DNA of 35,502 nt from Crocinitomicaceae bacterium (lineage in GTDB: Bacteria > Bacteroidota > Bacteroidia > Flavobacteriales_D > Sanyastnellaceae). The stretch spans positions 1-35,502 of the forward strand of contig NZRP01000032.1 in NCBI GenBank assembly GCA_002693775.1. Direction: 5' to 3'. The notes under the pieces were generated by a model, which saw only the letters and a list, made by a program, of their open reading frames with translations, was not told where the DNA came from and searched no databases. Below are positions 1 to 6,604 of the stretch, piece by piece. A program made the translations under genes and the position numbers. The stretch's first letter is position 1. Each line of letters opens with the position of its first letter.

Positions 1-755
1 CTAGCTGGGCAATAAGTTGGGACAAGTCGATTCGTAGTGACCGACGCTTTTTTGGTTTTACAACTACAGCATATACTAGAGCTCCAAGTAATTACGCTCT
101 AGCTGCAAATGGAATACATCATGGGACTTTCAGGTTTGAGCAGGGAAATCCTAATCTCAAACCTGAAACTGGTTTCGAAATTCGATCTTCAATAAAACTT
201 TCAAATTTTACTGAAAATTTGAATTTCGAGATTAATTCATTTGCTTCTCTACACAAAGGATTCATTCATTTAAAACCAACTGCATCGTTTGCTCCTATCG
301 CTCATGGTGGACAGATTTATGCATTTCAAGCAACTGATGCGTTTCGAACTGGTTTTGAGATGGACGTGAATCTGCAAAGAGGAAAGAGCTTGTTTAAAAC
401 AACATCTTCTATCCTAGGTCAATGGGCCTTGGAAACTGGTCTTGGTTTACCCTTTACTCCTCCTCTTGATTTATTTAATTCATACTCATATTCAATAAGA
501 GATCACCTCACAATAACATTGAGTCAACGAGCAATCGCTCCAACGTATATCCTTGCGAGAAATGAGGACTTCACAGAAGGGGTATCGCTTTTTGGTTGTG
601 AGTTGAAATTAATTAGTGACCAAGAAGGCACCTTCCATTTTAAGGTTGACAATATCTTAAATAGAAGTTGGCTTGATCATATAAGTGCCTATCGCGCATT
701 GGGTATAGTTACTCAAGGGAGATGGTGGTTATTATCATGGTCAAAAAACATTTAA
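1..755 (+). CDS. TonB-dependent receptor, C-terminal part (5' end outside window)
   Basis: The reading frame is already open at base 3, so this is the 3' end of a longer gene. The visible part is outer-membrane beta-barrel: alternating polar and aromatic strands, and the hallmark GNPNLKPET segment (around bases 147-173) that many TonB-dependent receptors carry in a late barrel strand. It ends with aromatic-rich strands (GRWWLLSW) close to the C-terminus, as is usual for a barrel closing strand. Such receptors import bound ligands across the outer membrane using TonB/ExbBD energy. The substrate cannot be read from this part. The next gene, a His-rich lipoprotein 17 bases downstream, is probably co-transcribed and suggests a metal or metal complex, which is inference only. 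The TTG at 219 is an internal codon, not the start. Confidence 0.85.
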   Translation, partial: SWAISWDKSIRSDRRFFGFTTTAYTRAPSNYALAANGIHHGTFRFEQGNPNLKPETGFEIRSSIKLSNFTENLNFEINSFASLHKGFIHLKPTASFAPIAHGGQIYAFQATDAFRTGFEMDVNLQRGKSLFKTTSSILGQWALETGLGLPFTPPLDLFNSYSYSIRDHLTITLSQRAIAPTYILARNEDFTEGVSLFGCELKLISDQEGTFHFKVDNILNRSWLDHISAYRALGIVTQGRWWLLSWSKNI

Positions 756-772
756 ACATTTAAACATTTAAA
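748..772 (+). repeat. Three tandem 8-base repeats between receptor and lipoprotein
   Basis: The 8-base unit ACATTTAA occurs three times in a row, covering the stop codon of the receptor (753-755) and the whole spacer up to the ATG at 773. It is AT-only apart from one C per unit, so it may leave the lipoprotein start unstructured. It is also a plausible slippage site. No function is demonstrated. Confidence 0.6.
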
Positions 773-1546
773 ATGAAAAATTCAAATTTATTTATTGCGC
801 TAGCTACGTGCTTTTTTATGTATTCATGTGGAACAACTGATTCTGATGCACCTACATTTTGTTCAGTGGCAGATGATGTTGCAAACGTCGATGAAGTGGA
901 AGCAATGGCAGGTACAACATTAACATTAAATCAGACTGTATGTGATAATGAAGCATTAGGAACAGCAAACTGGGATATTCACTCAGCTGAAGGACATGCT
1001 CATGAAGGCGAAGAGGAAGAGGGTTTTGTGCTTTTTTCTGGATCTTGGGATTATGACTTTTCTGATGAATTGACTGGAACAACTGAAACATCTGGGATTT
1101 CCACCGATATTCCAAACAATGTTAGAGGTGTATGGGATATTGTAATTTCATTAGTAGATAATGAAGGTAATATTGCTACTGATGTAGTAACTCCACTACA
1201 TATCGAAAATGATTATATACCTGAATATCAACTTACGACTGTAACTGGTTTAGACCTAGCGGTAGGTGGAGAACCAGTTTGGGAGCCTGGTGCGACAATA
1301 ACCATTGAAGGAACATTAACTGATTCTGATGGGATTGAACATTGGGGATATCATTTAGAAAATGAAGATACTGAAGTTGAAATAGCAGAAGATGAGGGAG
1401 ATGGAGCAGGTAATACAGAGGTGGCATTCACTTGGACGATTGAGATTCCATCAGATGCTACGCCAGGAGAATATCATTTCCATATGCACGCTGATGATAT
1501 GCTTGAGAATTCAATGGAAACTGGATTTCATGTTGAAATAGAGTAG
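773..1546 (+). CDS. Lipoprotein with two Ig-like domains, DUF4625-like, His/Glu-rich
   Basis: The N-terminus is a lipoprotein signal ending in a lipobox (MYSC, Cys19), so the protein should be anchored in an outer membrane leaflet. About 240 residues follow, seemingly two related beta-sandwich domains. The first ends near GVWDIVISLVDNEGN and the second contains TLTDSDGIEHWGYHLENE. This resembles the DUF4625 family of Bacteroidota lipoproteins; the assignment is from memory of the pattern and is not certain. A His/Glu-rich stretch (HSAEGHAHEGEEEE, about residues 70-83) and further histidines near the end (YHFHMHADD) look like metal ligands. The gene starts 17 bases after a TonB receptor and is followed by a strong terminator, so the pair is probably one unit. 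A metal-related role is inferred from histidine content and position. Confidence 0.6.
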   Translation: MKNSNLFIALATCFFMYSCGTTDSDAPTFCSVADDVANVDEVEAMAGTTLTLNQTVCDNEALGTANWDIHSAEGHAHEGEEEEGFVLFSGSWDYDFSDELTGTTETSGISTDIPNNVRGVWDIVISLVDNEGNIATDVVTPLHIENDYIPEYQLTTVTGLDLAVGGEPVWEPGATITIEGTLTDSDGIEHWGYHLENEDTEVEIAEDEGDGAGNTEVAFTWTIEIPSDATPGEYHFHMHADDMLENSMETGFHVEIE

Positions 1547-1585
1547 AGTCTATAAGACTAACAAAAGGTTACTTTCTGATTTCAA

Positions 1586-1627
1586 AAAACCTCGCTATCT
1601 TATATAGATGGCGAGGTTTTATTTTTT
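1586..1627 (+). terminator. Rho-independent terminator after the receptor-lipoprotein unit
   Basis: There is a perfect 10-base stem, AAAACCTCGC (1586-1595) against GCGAGGTTTT (1611-1620), with a short inner ATCT/AGAT pairing in the loop, followed by a T-rich run to 1627. It lies 40 bases after the stop at 1546. The A-run on the left arm makes it potentially bidirectional, so it could also serve the minus-strand gene that ends at 1775. Confidence 0.85.
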
Positions 1628-1656
1628 ATGCTTAGTTCTTGTCTTTAATAAGCTGA

Positions 1657-1728
1657 TTAATACCATTTAGTTGAATAAGCAAAAAGGATTATTAATGATA
1701 CAACAAAGATTGAAATTACACTAATAGT
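1657..1728 (-). other. Short open hydrophobic segment without a start codon (possible remnant)
   Basis: In the gap between the terminator and the gene ending at 1775, the minus strand is open for 23 codons. It encodes a membrane-helix-like peptide (VISIFVVSLIILFAYSTKWY, then stop) with no ATG, GTG or TTG in frame after the upstream stop. It may be a leftover of a decayed membrane protein, or chance in AT-rich DNA. The rest of the gap shows nothing recognisable. Confidence 0.2.
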
Positions 1729-1774
1729 TTAAGTTGCCAGCCAAAATATTGTTACTTCTTATTCATATAGAGGT

Positions 1775-2461
1775 CTAGTTTATTGATCTATGTAGACTAA
1801 GTTGAAGTTGGTTTTTTGGGATAGAACTAACATACTGTCTCATAATTCCAAGTTGTATTTTACTCCCTTGAGAAAACTCATATCCTAAAGCTGAATATAA
1901 ACGCACTCTTTCTACTTCAATATCCCAAGAGAAAAGGAAAATCTCGCTATACAGAGCTAAATAATAGGTGCCCTTCTCAAAAGCCTCTTGATTTAAAGCA
2001 ATATTCACAAATAAGTTATAACGATGTCTAGTTTTCATTTTATTATCTTCTATCCATCTTTGCTCAAATCTGTATCTGTGAGTAGTAGAGATTCGATCAC
2101 TAATCTTCCAAGGTATTAAAGCTTCCTGATACAATCTGTGCTCTTGTGTCGTTATTGAATCAGCGCCAAACTCTCCAGACTTAATATTCCCATATCCAAG
2201 AGTCAATAATAAGTTTGACTCCTTTGGCTTAAATGTCAGACCATTTCGAATTAATAGCTGCTCAAAATCACCATCTAAATCCCAGTTACGGTCTTGAAAA
2301 TCTCCTTGAATTCCAAATTGACTATCTCTGAATTGCTTGGTATAAAATAGCATAGACCAAACTCCAGTTGTGCTTTCAAAGTCTTCATTATTTGTGGATT
2401 GACTCATTGCATCAACTGTAAATAAAAATAATATGGCAAAAAGTATTACTCGTGTTTTCAT
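1775..2461 (-). CDS. DUF2490-type outer-membrane protein
   Basis: This 228-residue protein has a Sec signal peptide (FAILFLFTVDAMSQ, cleavage near residue 20) and then beta-strand-rich sequence. The features GVWSMLFYTKQF, HRYRFEQRW and RHRYNLFVNI match the DUF2490 family, which are small predicted outer-membrane barrels common in Bacteroidota. Length and order fit the family. The function of DUF2490 proteins is not established and nothing here adds to it. The gene is transcribed away from the lipoprotein gene at 2503, sharing a gap of about 40 bases. The ATG at 2459-2461 gives a good signal peptide directly. Confidence 0.75.
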   Translation of the reverse strand: MKTRVILFAILFLFTVDAMSQSTNNEDFESTTGVWSMLFYTKQFRDSQFGIQGDFQDRNWDLDGDFEQLLIRNGLTFKPKESNLLLTLGYGNIKSGEFGADSITTQEHRLYQEALIPWKISDRISTTHRYRFEQRWIEDNKMKTRHRYNLFVNIALNQEAFEKGTYYLALYSEIFLFSWDIEVERVRLYSALGYEFSQGSKIQLGIMRQYVSSIPKNQLQLSLHRSIN

Positions 2462-2502
2462 TTATACAAGATAAGTTTAAACAGTTTTTTATATTTGAGT
2501 TA

Positions 2503-3057
2503 ATGCTAAATAAATTTTCACTTCTATTATTAACATCTATTGCGCTTTTGTCATGTGAACGTCAGCCCATGTGTGATGATCCAAATGCTTATAATTTTGG
2601 TTCAGATACTGATTTTTGTTATTATGTTCCTGATGTTCTTTTATATTATAATGAAACAACATTAGAGGCCTTAAAATCAGATTTTGGACTAGATGTTTTT
2701 GAATTAAATATTTACGATTCATATGACGGTGGGGCGAATATTTATGGTTATGGTGGCATGTGGATTTATGAATCCACAACTTTTGACTCAGAAGACTACG
2801 GAGTGCCTGATGATTGTGATGATCTTTATTTGGGAAATGTTGAAAGATTGCACATTCAAGAAATGGATATTTATGATAAGGGGATATATGATATCTATGA
2901 TGGGATATATAATCCAAATGGATTACTTGTAGATGTATATGTGACTATAAAGTATGGTACACCAGAAACTGGAAACATTGAAGAAATTATCTGGCAAGGT
3001 GAACTTCATTTCAATCCGGAAGTGCCATGTAATATTATTGAAATAGAATACAAATAG
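2503..3057 (+). CDS. Small lipoprotein with one GC-D-P-A-N-Y type Cys motif
   Basis: The start at ATG 2503 was chosen because it gives a standard lipoprotein signal (MLNKFSLLLLTSIALLSC, lipobox LLSC). The longer frame back to 2452 would put charged and aromatic residues before the signal and overlap the divergent gene's start. The mature part is about 165 residues, acidic and rich in Tyr, Asp and Gly. Directly after the lipid anchor is CDDPNAYNFGSDTDFCYY, which matches one unit of the ACNY...GSC repeat that builds the giant protein at 15567-19676. The rest is unrecognised. A two-codon-scale gap separates it from the sulfotransferase-like gene downstream, so the two may be co-transcribed. Confidence 0.65.
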   Translation: MLNKFSLLLLTSIALLSCERQPMCDDPNAYNFGSDTDFCYYVPDVLLYYNETTLEALKSDFGLDVFELNIYDSYDGGANIYGYGGMWIYESTTFDSEDYGVPDDCDDLYLGNVERLHIQEMDIYDKGIYDIYDGIYNPNGLLVDVYVTIKYGTPETGNIEEIIWQGELHFNPEVPCNIIEIEYK

Positions 3058-3073
3058 ACTATTAAATAATAAG

Positions 3074-3772
3074 ATGAGGAGAAAATTCCTGCATTATGGG
3101 TTACAAAGGAGTGGCACCAACTTTACTGAATCTTTACTAAAAAAAAACTTTAGAGTAAAAATCATAAATAGGAAATCCAGAAACCTTCCCAGAAACAATC
3201 CCCTCCAAAAACACTTTAGATTATATGATGATAAATCAATAATCCCTGAGCCCAAATATTTAAACAACCATCTCTACCAATCATTTAAAGATTTTGAATC
3301 TTCATTAGGATTAAACGCTCCAGTAGATGGGATATTAATCATTTCAAAAGATCCGTATAGTTGGCTTTTAAGCTATAAAAATTGGGCCGACAAGTGCCAG
3401 TGGCCCCAACCTTATTACAACTACGTAGAAGAATATGTGGCGTTCTTAAATAAGTGGAAACAATTTAGTGAAGAGTCTGATAAAATCCATTTCATCAAGT
3501 ACCTTGATCTTTTAACTGCCCCTGAAAAAGTGCTTAATGAGATTCAGTTTAAGTATAAAGCCTCAAAGAAATTCAGGCTATTCAATAAGACCATAACTGA
3601 AATTAAAAAAGTCAAAGTTTCCGACACCTTTACCTCTCAAAAAAAGAAATACTACTTAGAAAAGGAGTACTTAAATCAATACAGTCCTTCTAAACTTCAT
3701 AGTGTAAACTCTGTTTTAGATCCCGAATTAATTAAGTTTCTCGGGTACGAAATTGTTGATGTAAAATCATAA
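3074..3772 (+). CDS. Sulfotransferase-like protein
   Basis: This is a 232-residue soluble protein without a signal peptide. Near the N-terminus it has HYGLQRSGTNFTESLL (residues 7-22), the form of the 5'-phosphosulfate loop that binds PAPS in sulfotransferases, with R12, S13, G14 and T15 in the expected places. ISKDPYSWLLSY (about 90-101) fits the 3'-phosphate binding element of the same fold (usually RDP.....S). The length is short for the family but reasonable. The predicted role is transfer of sulfate from PAPS to a sugar or other acceptor in the cytoplasm. The acceptor is unknown and no other polysaccharide-modifying gene is nearby. A looser P-loop kinase relative is the alternative. Confidence 0.7.
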   Translation: MRRKFLHYGLQRSGTNFTESLLKKNFRVKIINRKSRNLPRNNPLQKHFRLYDDKSIIPEPKYLNNHLYQSFKDFESSLGLNAPVDGILIISKDPYSWLLSYKNWADKCQWPQPYYNYVEEYVAFLNKWKQFSEESDKIHFIKYLDLLTAPEKVLNEIQFKYKASKKFRLFNKTITEIKKVKVSDTFTSQKKKYYLEKEYLNQYSPSKLHSVNSVLDPELIKFLGYEIVDVKS

Positions 3773-3788
3773 ATTCACTTTACCACAC

Positions 3789-4122
3789 TTATACTGTGTC
3801 ATTTTTTATGTCTGACGGTGGTGTTCCATTTTTAAATATAAGATACCAATGTGGAATTGTCATTATTGCTAAGATTGGGAGCATAGCTTCAGGGCTTTCA
3901 AACCCTATCAAAAATGATATTGGAACACTTATTATGTCATAAGCAACAAAGCACCACGCCCCAATGCTTGAATGTCCTAGAGATCTAGCTCTTTTGTATG
4001 TTGTAACACAAAGTAAATAAATCCCAATTCCAAAAAAGTAGATTAGGTATGATTGTAAAAATGATCTTAGCCAATATTTTCCTCCTGATATATACTCATT
4101 ATTATATAAAATATTTTTTCAT
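3789..4122 (-). pseudogene. DUF805-like small membrane protein, frameshifted near its start
   Basis: This fills the gap between 3772 and 4188. From ATG (4120-4122) the frame stops after six codons. The frame shifted by one base is open from about 4118 to the stop at 3789-3791 and encodes a membrane protein of about 110 residues. Removing one A from the A6 run (4114-4119) would join them as MKNILYNNEYISGGKYW followed by a long helix (SYLIYFFGIGIYLLCVTTYK), then RARSLGHSS, then two more helices and a polar tail. The YKRARSLGHS segment after helix 1 resembles the conserved Arg/His region of DUF805 proteins; that assignment is tentative. The span of 334 bases is 3n+1, as expected for one extra base. 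A real frameshift, a sequence error in the A-run, or an alternative start cannot be told apart here. Confidence 0.6.
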
Positions 4123-4187
4123 GATTATTTAGTTTTATTAATTAATAGTGTTCTTTACAACTCAGTTTTATTTTTATGTTCGTTCAA

Positions 4188-6404
4188 TCACTGCTCCTTC
4201 AGAAATTTAAATTCCTTAGACGATTTCGTGCTTCTCACTTGGATTATGTAAATGCCAGGTTCGAGGCCCCTCACATCAATAAAACTATTGTGAAGCTCAC
4301 TTCCTGTTTGACACACTCTTCCGTGGATGTCATAAATCTCCCAAGTAGATTCTCCAGAAGGCAGTCCTGAGAACCATAGCTGCGCCCTAACAGGGTTAGG
4401 ATAAACTACTTGCTTAGTAAAATCAATATCTGCAATTTCTAAAGTTGAGTCCCAAGTTAAAGAAGCAACTACAGCTTGAGAAGCCGTAACTTTTCCGTGT
4501 CCCCAAACATGATCGCCCTCAGCTGGTAATTCTCCCGTGTTATCATCCTCTCTTGCTGTAGATTCTAAAATAGAGCGTACATCAGCAGGAGTGAGCTCAG
4601 GGTTTGCTTCAAGCATTAACGCAACAACGCCTGCTGTAGCTGGGCTACTCATACTAGTTCCAGAAAGCCTTGCAAACTCATACTCGCCTCCGTCGAAATC
4701 AACTGAGTTTGTAATACTATATCCTCCGTCGCGAAATGAGCTCAAAGAAGATTCTACGTTTACGCCAGGAGCTGAAACGTTTGGCTTAAGGCGCTCATCA
4801 AGGGTAGGTCCGTAAGTAGAGAAGTTAGCTAACGTTCCGCCAACTATAGTTCCAACTGGATTGAGAAATTCTGACGAATAAGCTCCCACAGCTATGACGC
4901 TATGTCCACACGCTGGCTGTTGTGCTCCGTAAAACGGGTCGCCTCCCAGCCATCCAGGTTGAGCTGCTTGGAAGTCTTGCCCCCAGTTGCCAACATTATT
5001 GCTCAAGTGAGTGTAATTCCAAGCATGAACTCGTCCGCTCTCACTTGTTAATTGCATAACTACCGATACGTTTGCTCCACCTTTATGTATTCTCATCTGC
5101 ATAAATGGTCTTCCATTAGCAGGGTGCGACTGTTCTAGTACTACATCATAAATAATGGTGTCGTTATTTACAACCTCTATAGTATCAAGCATAAATGGAC
5201 CGTCATTAGTGTTGAAGAGCGGACTCTCAGCAACAACATTAGAAACTCCAGTAATCACCTGAAATCCCATTTCAAACGCCTCGCCAACTTCACCCCATAG
5301 AGTGAGGTTTTGACCCCAAGCACTGGGATTAGCATTTAACGGGTAGAACTTTATCCTAGAACGAATGGTATCACTAGGCCCTGAAAAAGTGTGGTCGATG
5401 TGGTAGTCTACATCTCCGTTATTTCCGTTGGAGCTAACAAACACAACTCCCTCATCAGAAAGAGCATCTATAAACTGATTGCTGAGCGAAGAACCGTCAG
5501 GAGTTCCCCACTGAGGAAGTCCCCAACTATTGTTTATTACTAGTCTCTTTCCATCCTCCTCTGCCACGCTTTGCATCCATTCAAATGCATCGAGCGCCGA
5601 TGCCTCGTCTACCATAAGTGTTGCAAATAAGAACTCTGCTGCTGGAGCCATTCCTTTTAAGCCTAGACCAGCTCCACTACCACCTGCTATTCCCGCCACA
5701 TGTGTCCCATGAGTAGAATACCCATACACATTCGAGGTGTCGCTTCCCATCAGTTGGTAATCTAGAGGCGATTCTGCAACAGTCCCGTATCCGTAATTGC
5801 CTGGTGAAGGACCTGCTTGTCTGTACTGATCCCAAACAGCTCTAATTCTTGTTGTAGAAAGCGTTGTGTCGAAGAACATAGGGTGAGTGTAATCGAATCC
5901 CCAATCAAGAACCCCAATCAATACTCCCTCTCCATGATATGGTTGAGGAAGGTTGAATCCAGCATGCACGCTATCTACTCGAGTGCCATATCGTACCTTA
6001 TTTACATATGGAACTGCTCTTGAAGCAATCTCAACTAGTTCCATAGGCACTTCCCAAAGCTTTTCAAGCTCGTAAGCATCTACTCTAAAAGAAGCTATCC
6101 CCTCTCTACACGCTCCTGCCGTTACAGCATCTTCACCTGCAGCCCAAGTTCGCCAATCAGATTCAGTAACACCATCTTCTAACTTTCCTAAAAAACCCAC
6201 AGACACCTTTCCGTGCACTTCAGCTACAGGATATGCATTAGTTACTTCGAGTAAGCTCTTAGGTTCGTCATACTCAACTGCAAGCACCTCTAATTCTGAA
6301 ATAGCCTGAAGGTCAACTTGAGCAATGCTGATTGCTTTGTCTTGAGCCAAAGCCCAACAAGAAAGAAGCGCGAAAAAACATAGACAAGAAAGTCGAATAT
6401 TCAT
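4188..6404 (-). CDS. Secreted subtilisin-like serine protease (S8) with T9SS sorting domain
   Basis: The start at 6404 was chosen because it gives a clean signal peptide (MNIRLSCLCFFALLSCWALA, cleavage before QDKA); an ATG eight codons upstream adds only a poor leader. From 6404 the protein has 738 residues. The S8 triad is complete: Asp167 (LIGVLDWGFDYTH), His232 (STHGTHVAGIAGG) and Ser584 (SGTSMSSPATAG). A large insert of about 200 residues between the His and Ser regions fits the jelly-roll type insert seen in Bacteroidota S8 enzymes. A C-terminal domain of about 75 residues (VVYPNPVRAQ ... GLEPGIYIIQV) is a type A T9SS sorting signal, so the enzyme should be exported and attached to the surface or released. 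The N-terminal 130 residues may be a propeptide. The likely role is extracellular protein degradation. Confidence 0.92.
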   Translation of the reverse strand: MNIRLSCLCFFALLSCWALAQDKAISIAQVDLQAISELEVLAVEYDEPKSLLEVTNAYPVAEVHGKVSVGFLGKLEDGVTESDWRTWAAGEDAVTAGACREGIASFRVDAYELEKLWEVPMELVEIASRAVPYVNKVRYGTRVDSVHAGFNLPQPYHGEGVLIGVLDWGFDYTHPMFFDTTLSTTRIRAVWDQYRQAGPSPGNYGYGTVAESPLDYQLMGSDTSNVYGYSTHGTHVAGIAGGSGAGLGLKGMAPAAEFLFATLMVDEASALDAFEWMQSVAEEDGKRLVINNSWGLPQWGTPDGSSLSNQFIDALSDEGVVFVSSNGNNGDVDYHIDHTFSGPSDTIRSRIKFYPLNANPSAWGQNLTLWGEVGEAFEMGFQVITGVSNVVAESPLFNTNDGPFMLDTIEVVNNDTIIYDVVLEQSHPANGRPFMQMRIHKGGANVSVVMQLTSESGRVHAWNYTHLSNNVGNWGQDFQAAQPGWLGGDPFYGAQQPACGHSVIAVGAYSSEFLNPVGTIVGGTLANFSTYGPTLDERLKPNVSAPGVNVESSLSSFRDGGYSITNSVDFDGGEYEFARLSGTSMSSPATAGVVALMLEANPELTPADVRSILESTAREDDNTGELPAEGDHVWGHGKVTASQAVVASLTWDSTLEIADIDFTKQVVYPNPVRAQLWFSGLPSGESTWEIYDIHGRVCQTGSELHNSFIDVRGLEPGIYIIQVRSTKSSKEFKFLKEQ

Positions 6405-6411
6405 GTAGCTA

Positions 6412-6423
6412 AAGTAGCTACTT
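6412..6423. other. 12-bp perfect palindrome upstream of the S8 protease
   Basis: AAGTAGCTACTT is self-complementary over 12 bases and sits 8 bases upstream of the protease start codon (minus strand). A partial copy (GTAGCT) lies between it and the ATG. It could be a small operator, or chance in a low-complexity leader. Confidence 0.3.
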
Positions 6424-6564
6424 AACACCTATACCTCAACCCTGACCAGAAGTTCATTGCACACCTATCTACCTTAAGAGCGTTTTAGTCCCAGCGATTA
6501 AAGACCATGTTTTAATATAAATCCTCAACTGTCTAAACCTCTGGTACTTGCTGTAATGCTATTT

Positions 6565-6604
6565 CATGTCAATCTATATCTTTGTCAAAATATAGATTGA
6601 CATG
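6565..6604. promoter_or_regulatory. Perfect 15-bp inverted repeat covering the TonB receptor start
   Basis: The left arm CATGTCAATCTATAT (6565-6579) and right arm ATATAGATTGACATG (6590-6604) are exact reverse complements separated by 10 bases (CTTTGTCAAA). The last three bases of the right arm are the ATG start codon of the receptor. As DNA this could be an operator for a dimeric regulator. As RNA, if transcription starts upstream, it would be a hairpin hiding the start codon. It is not a terminator, as no T-run follows. A TAnnTTTG-type element overlaps the left arm and spacer. Confidence 0.75.
6577..6584 (+). promoter_or_regulatory. Candidate -7 promoter element TATCTTTG
   Basis: TATCTTTG matches the Bacteroidota -7 consensus TAnnTTTG. 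It lies between the arms of the inverted repeat, about 18 bases before the receptor ATG, so the transcript would have a very short leader. No convincing TTG -33 element is present at the usual 19-21 base spacing, which lowers confidence. Confidence 0.35.

Noticed and set aside
4537-4815. Plus-strand open frame inside the S8 protease gene
   Set aside because: It is a shadow of the strongly supported minus-strand protease, with no recognisable sequence of its own.
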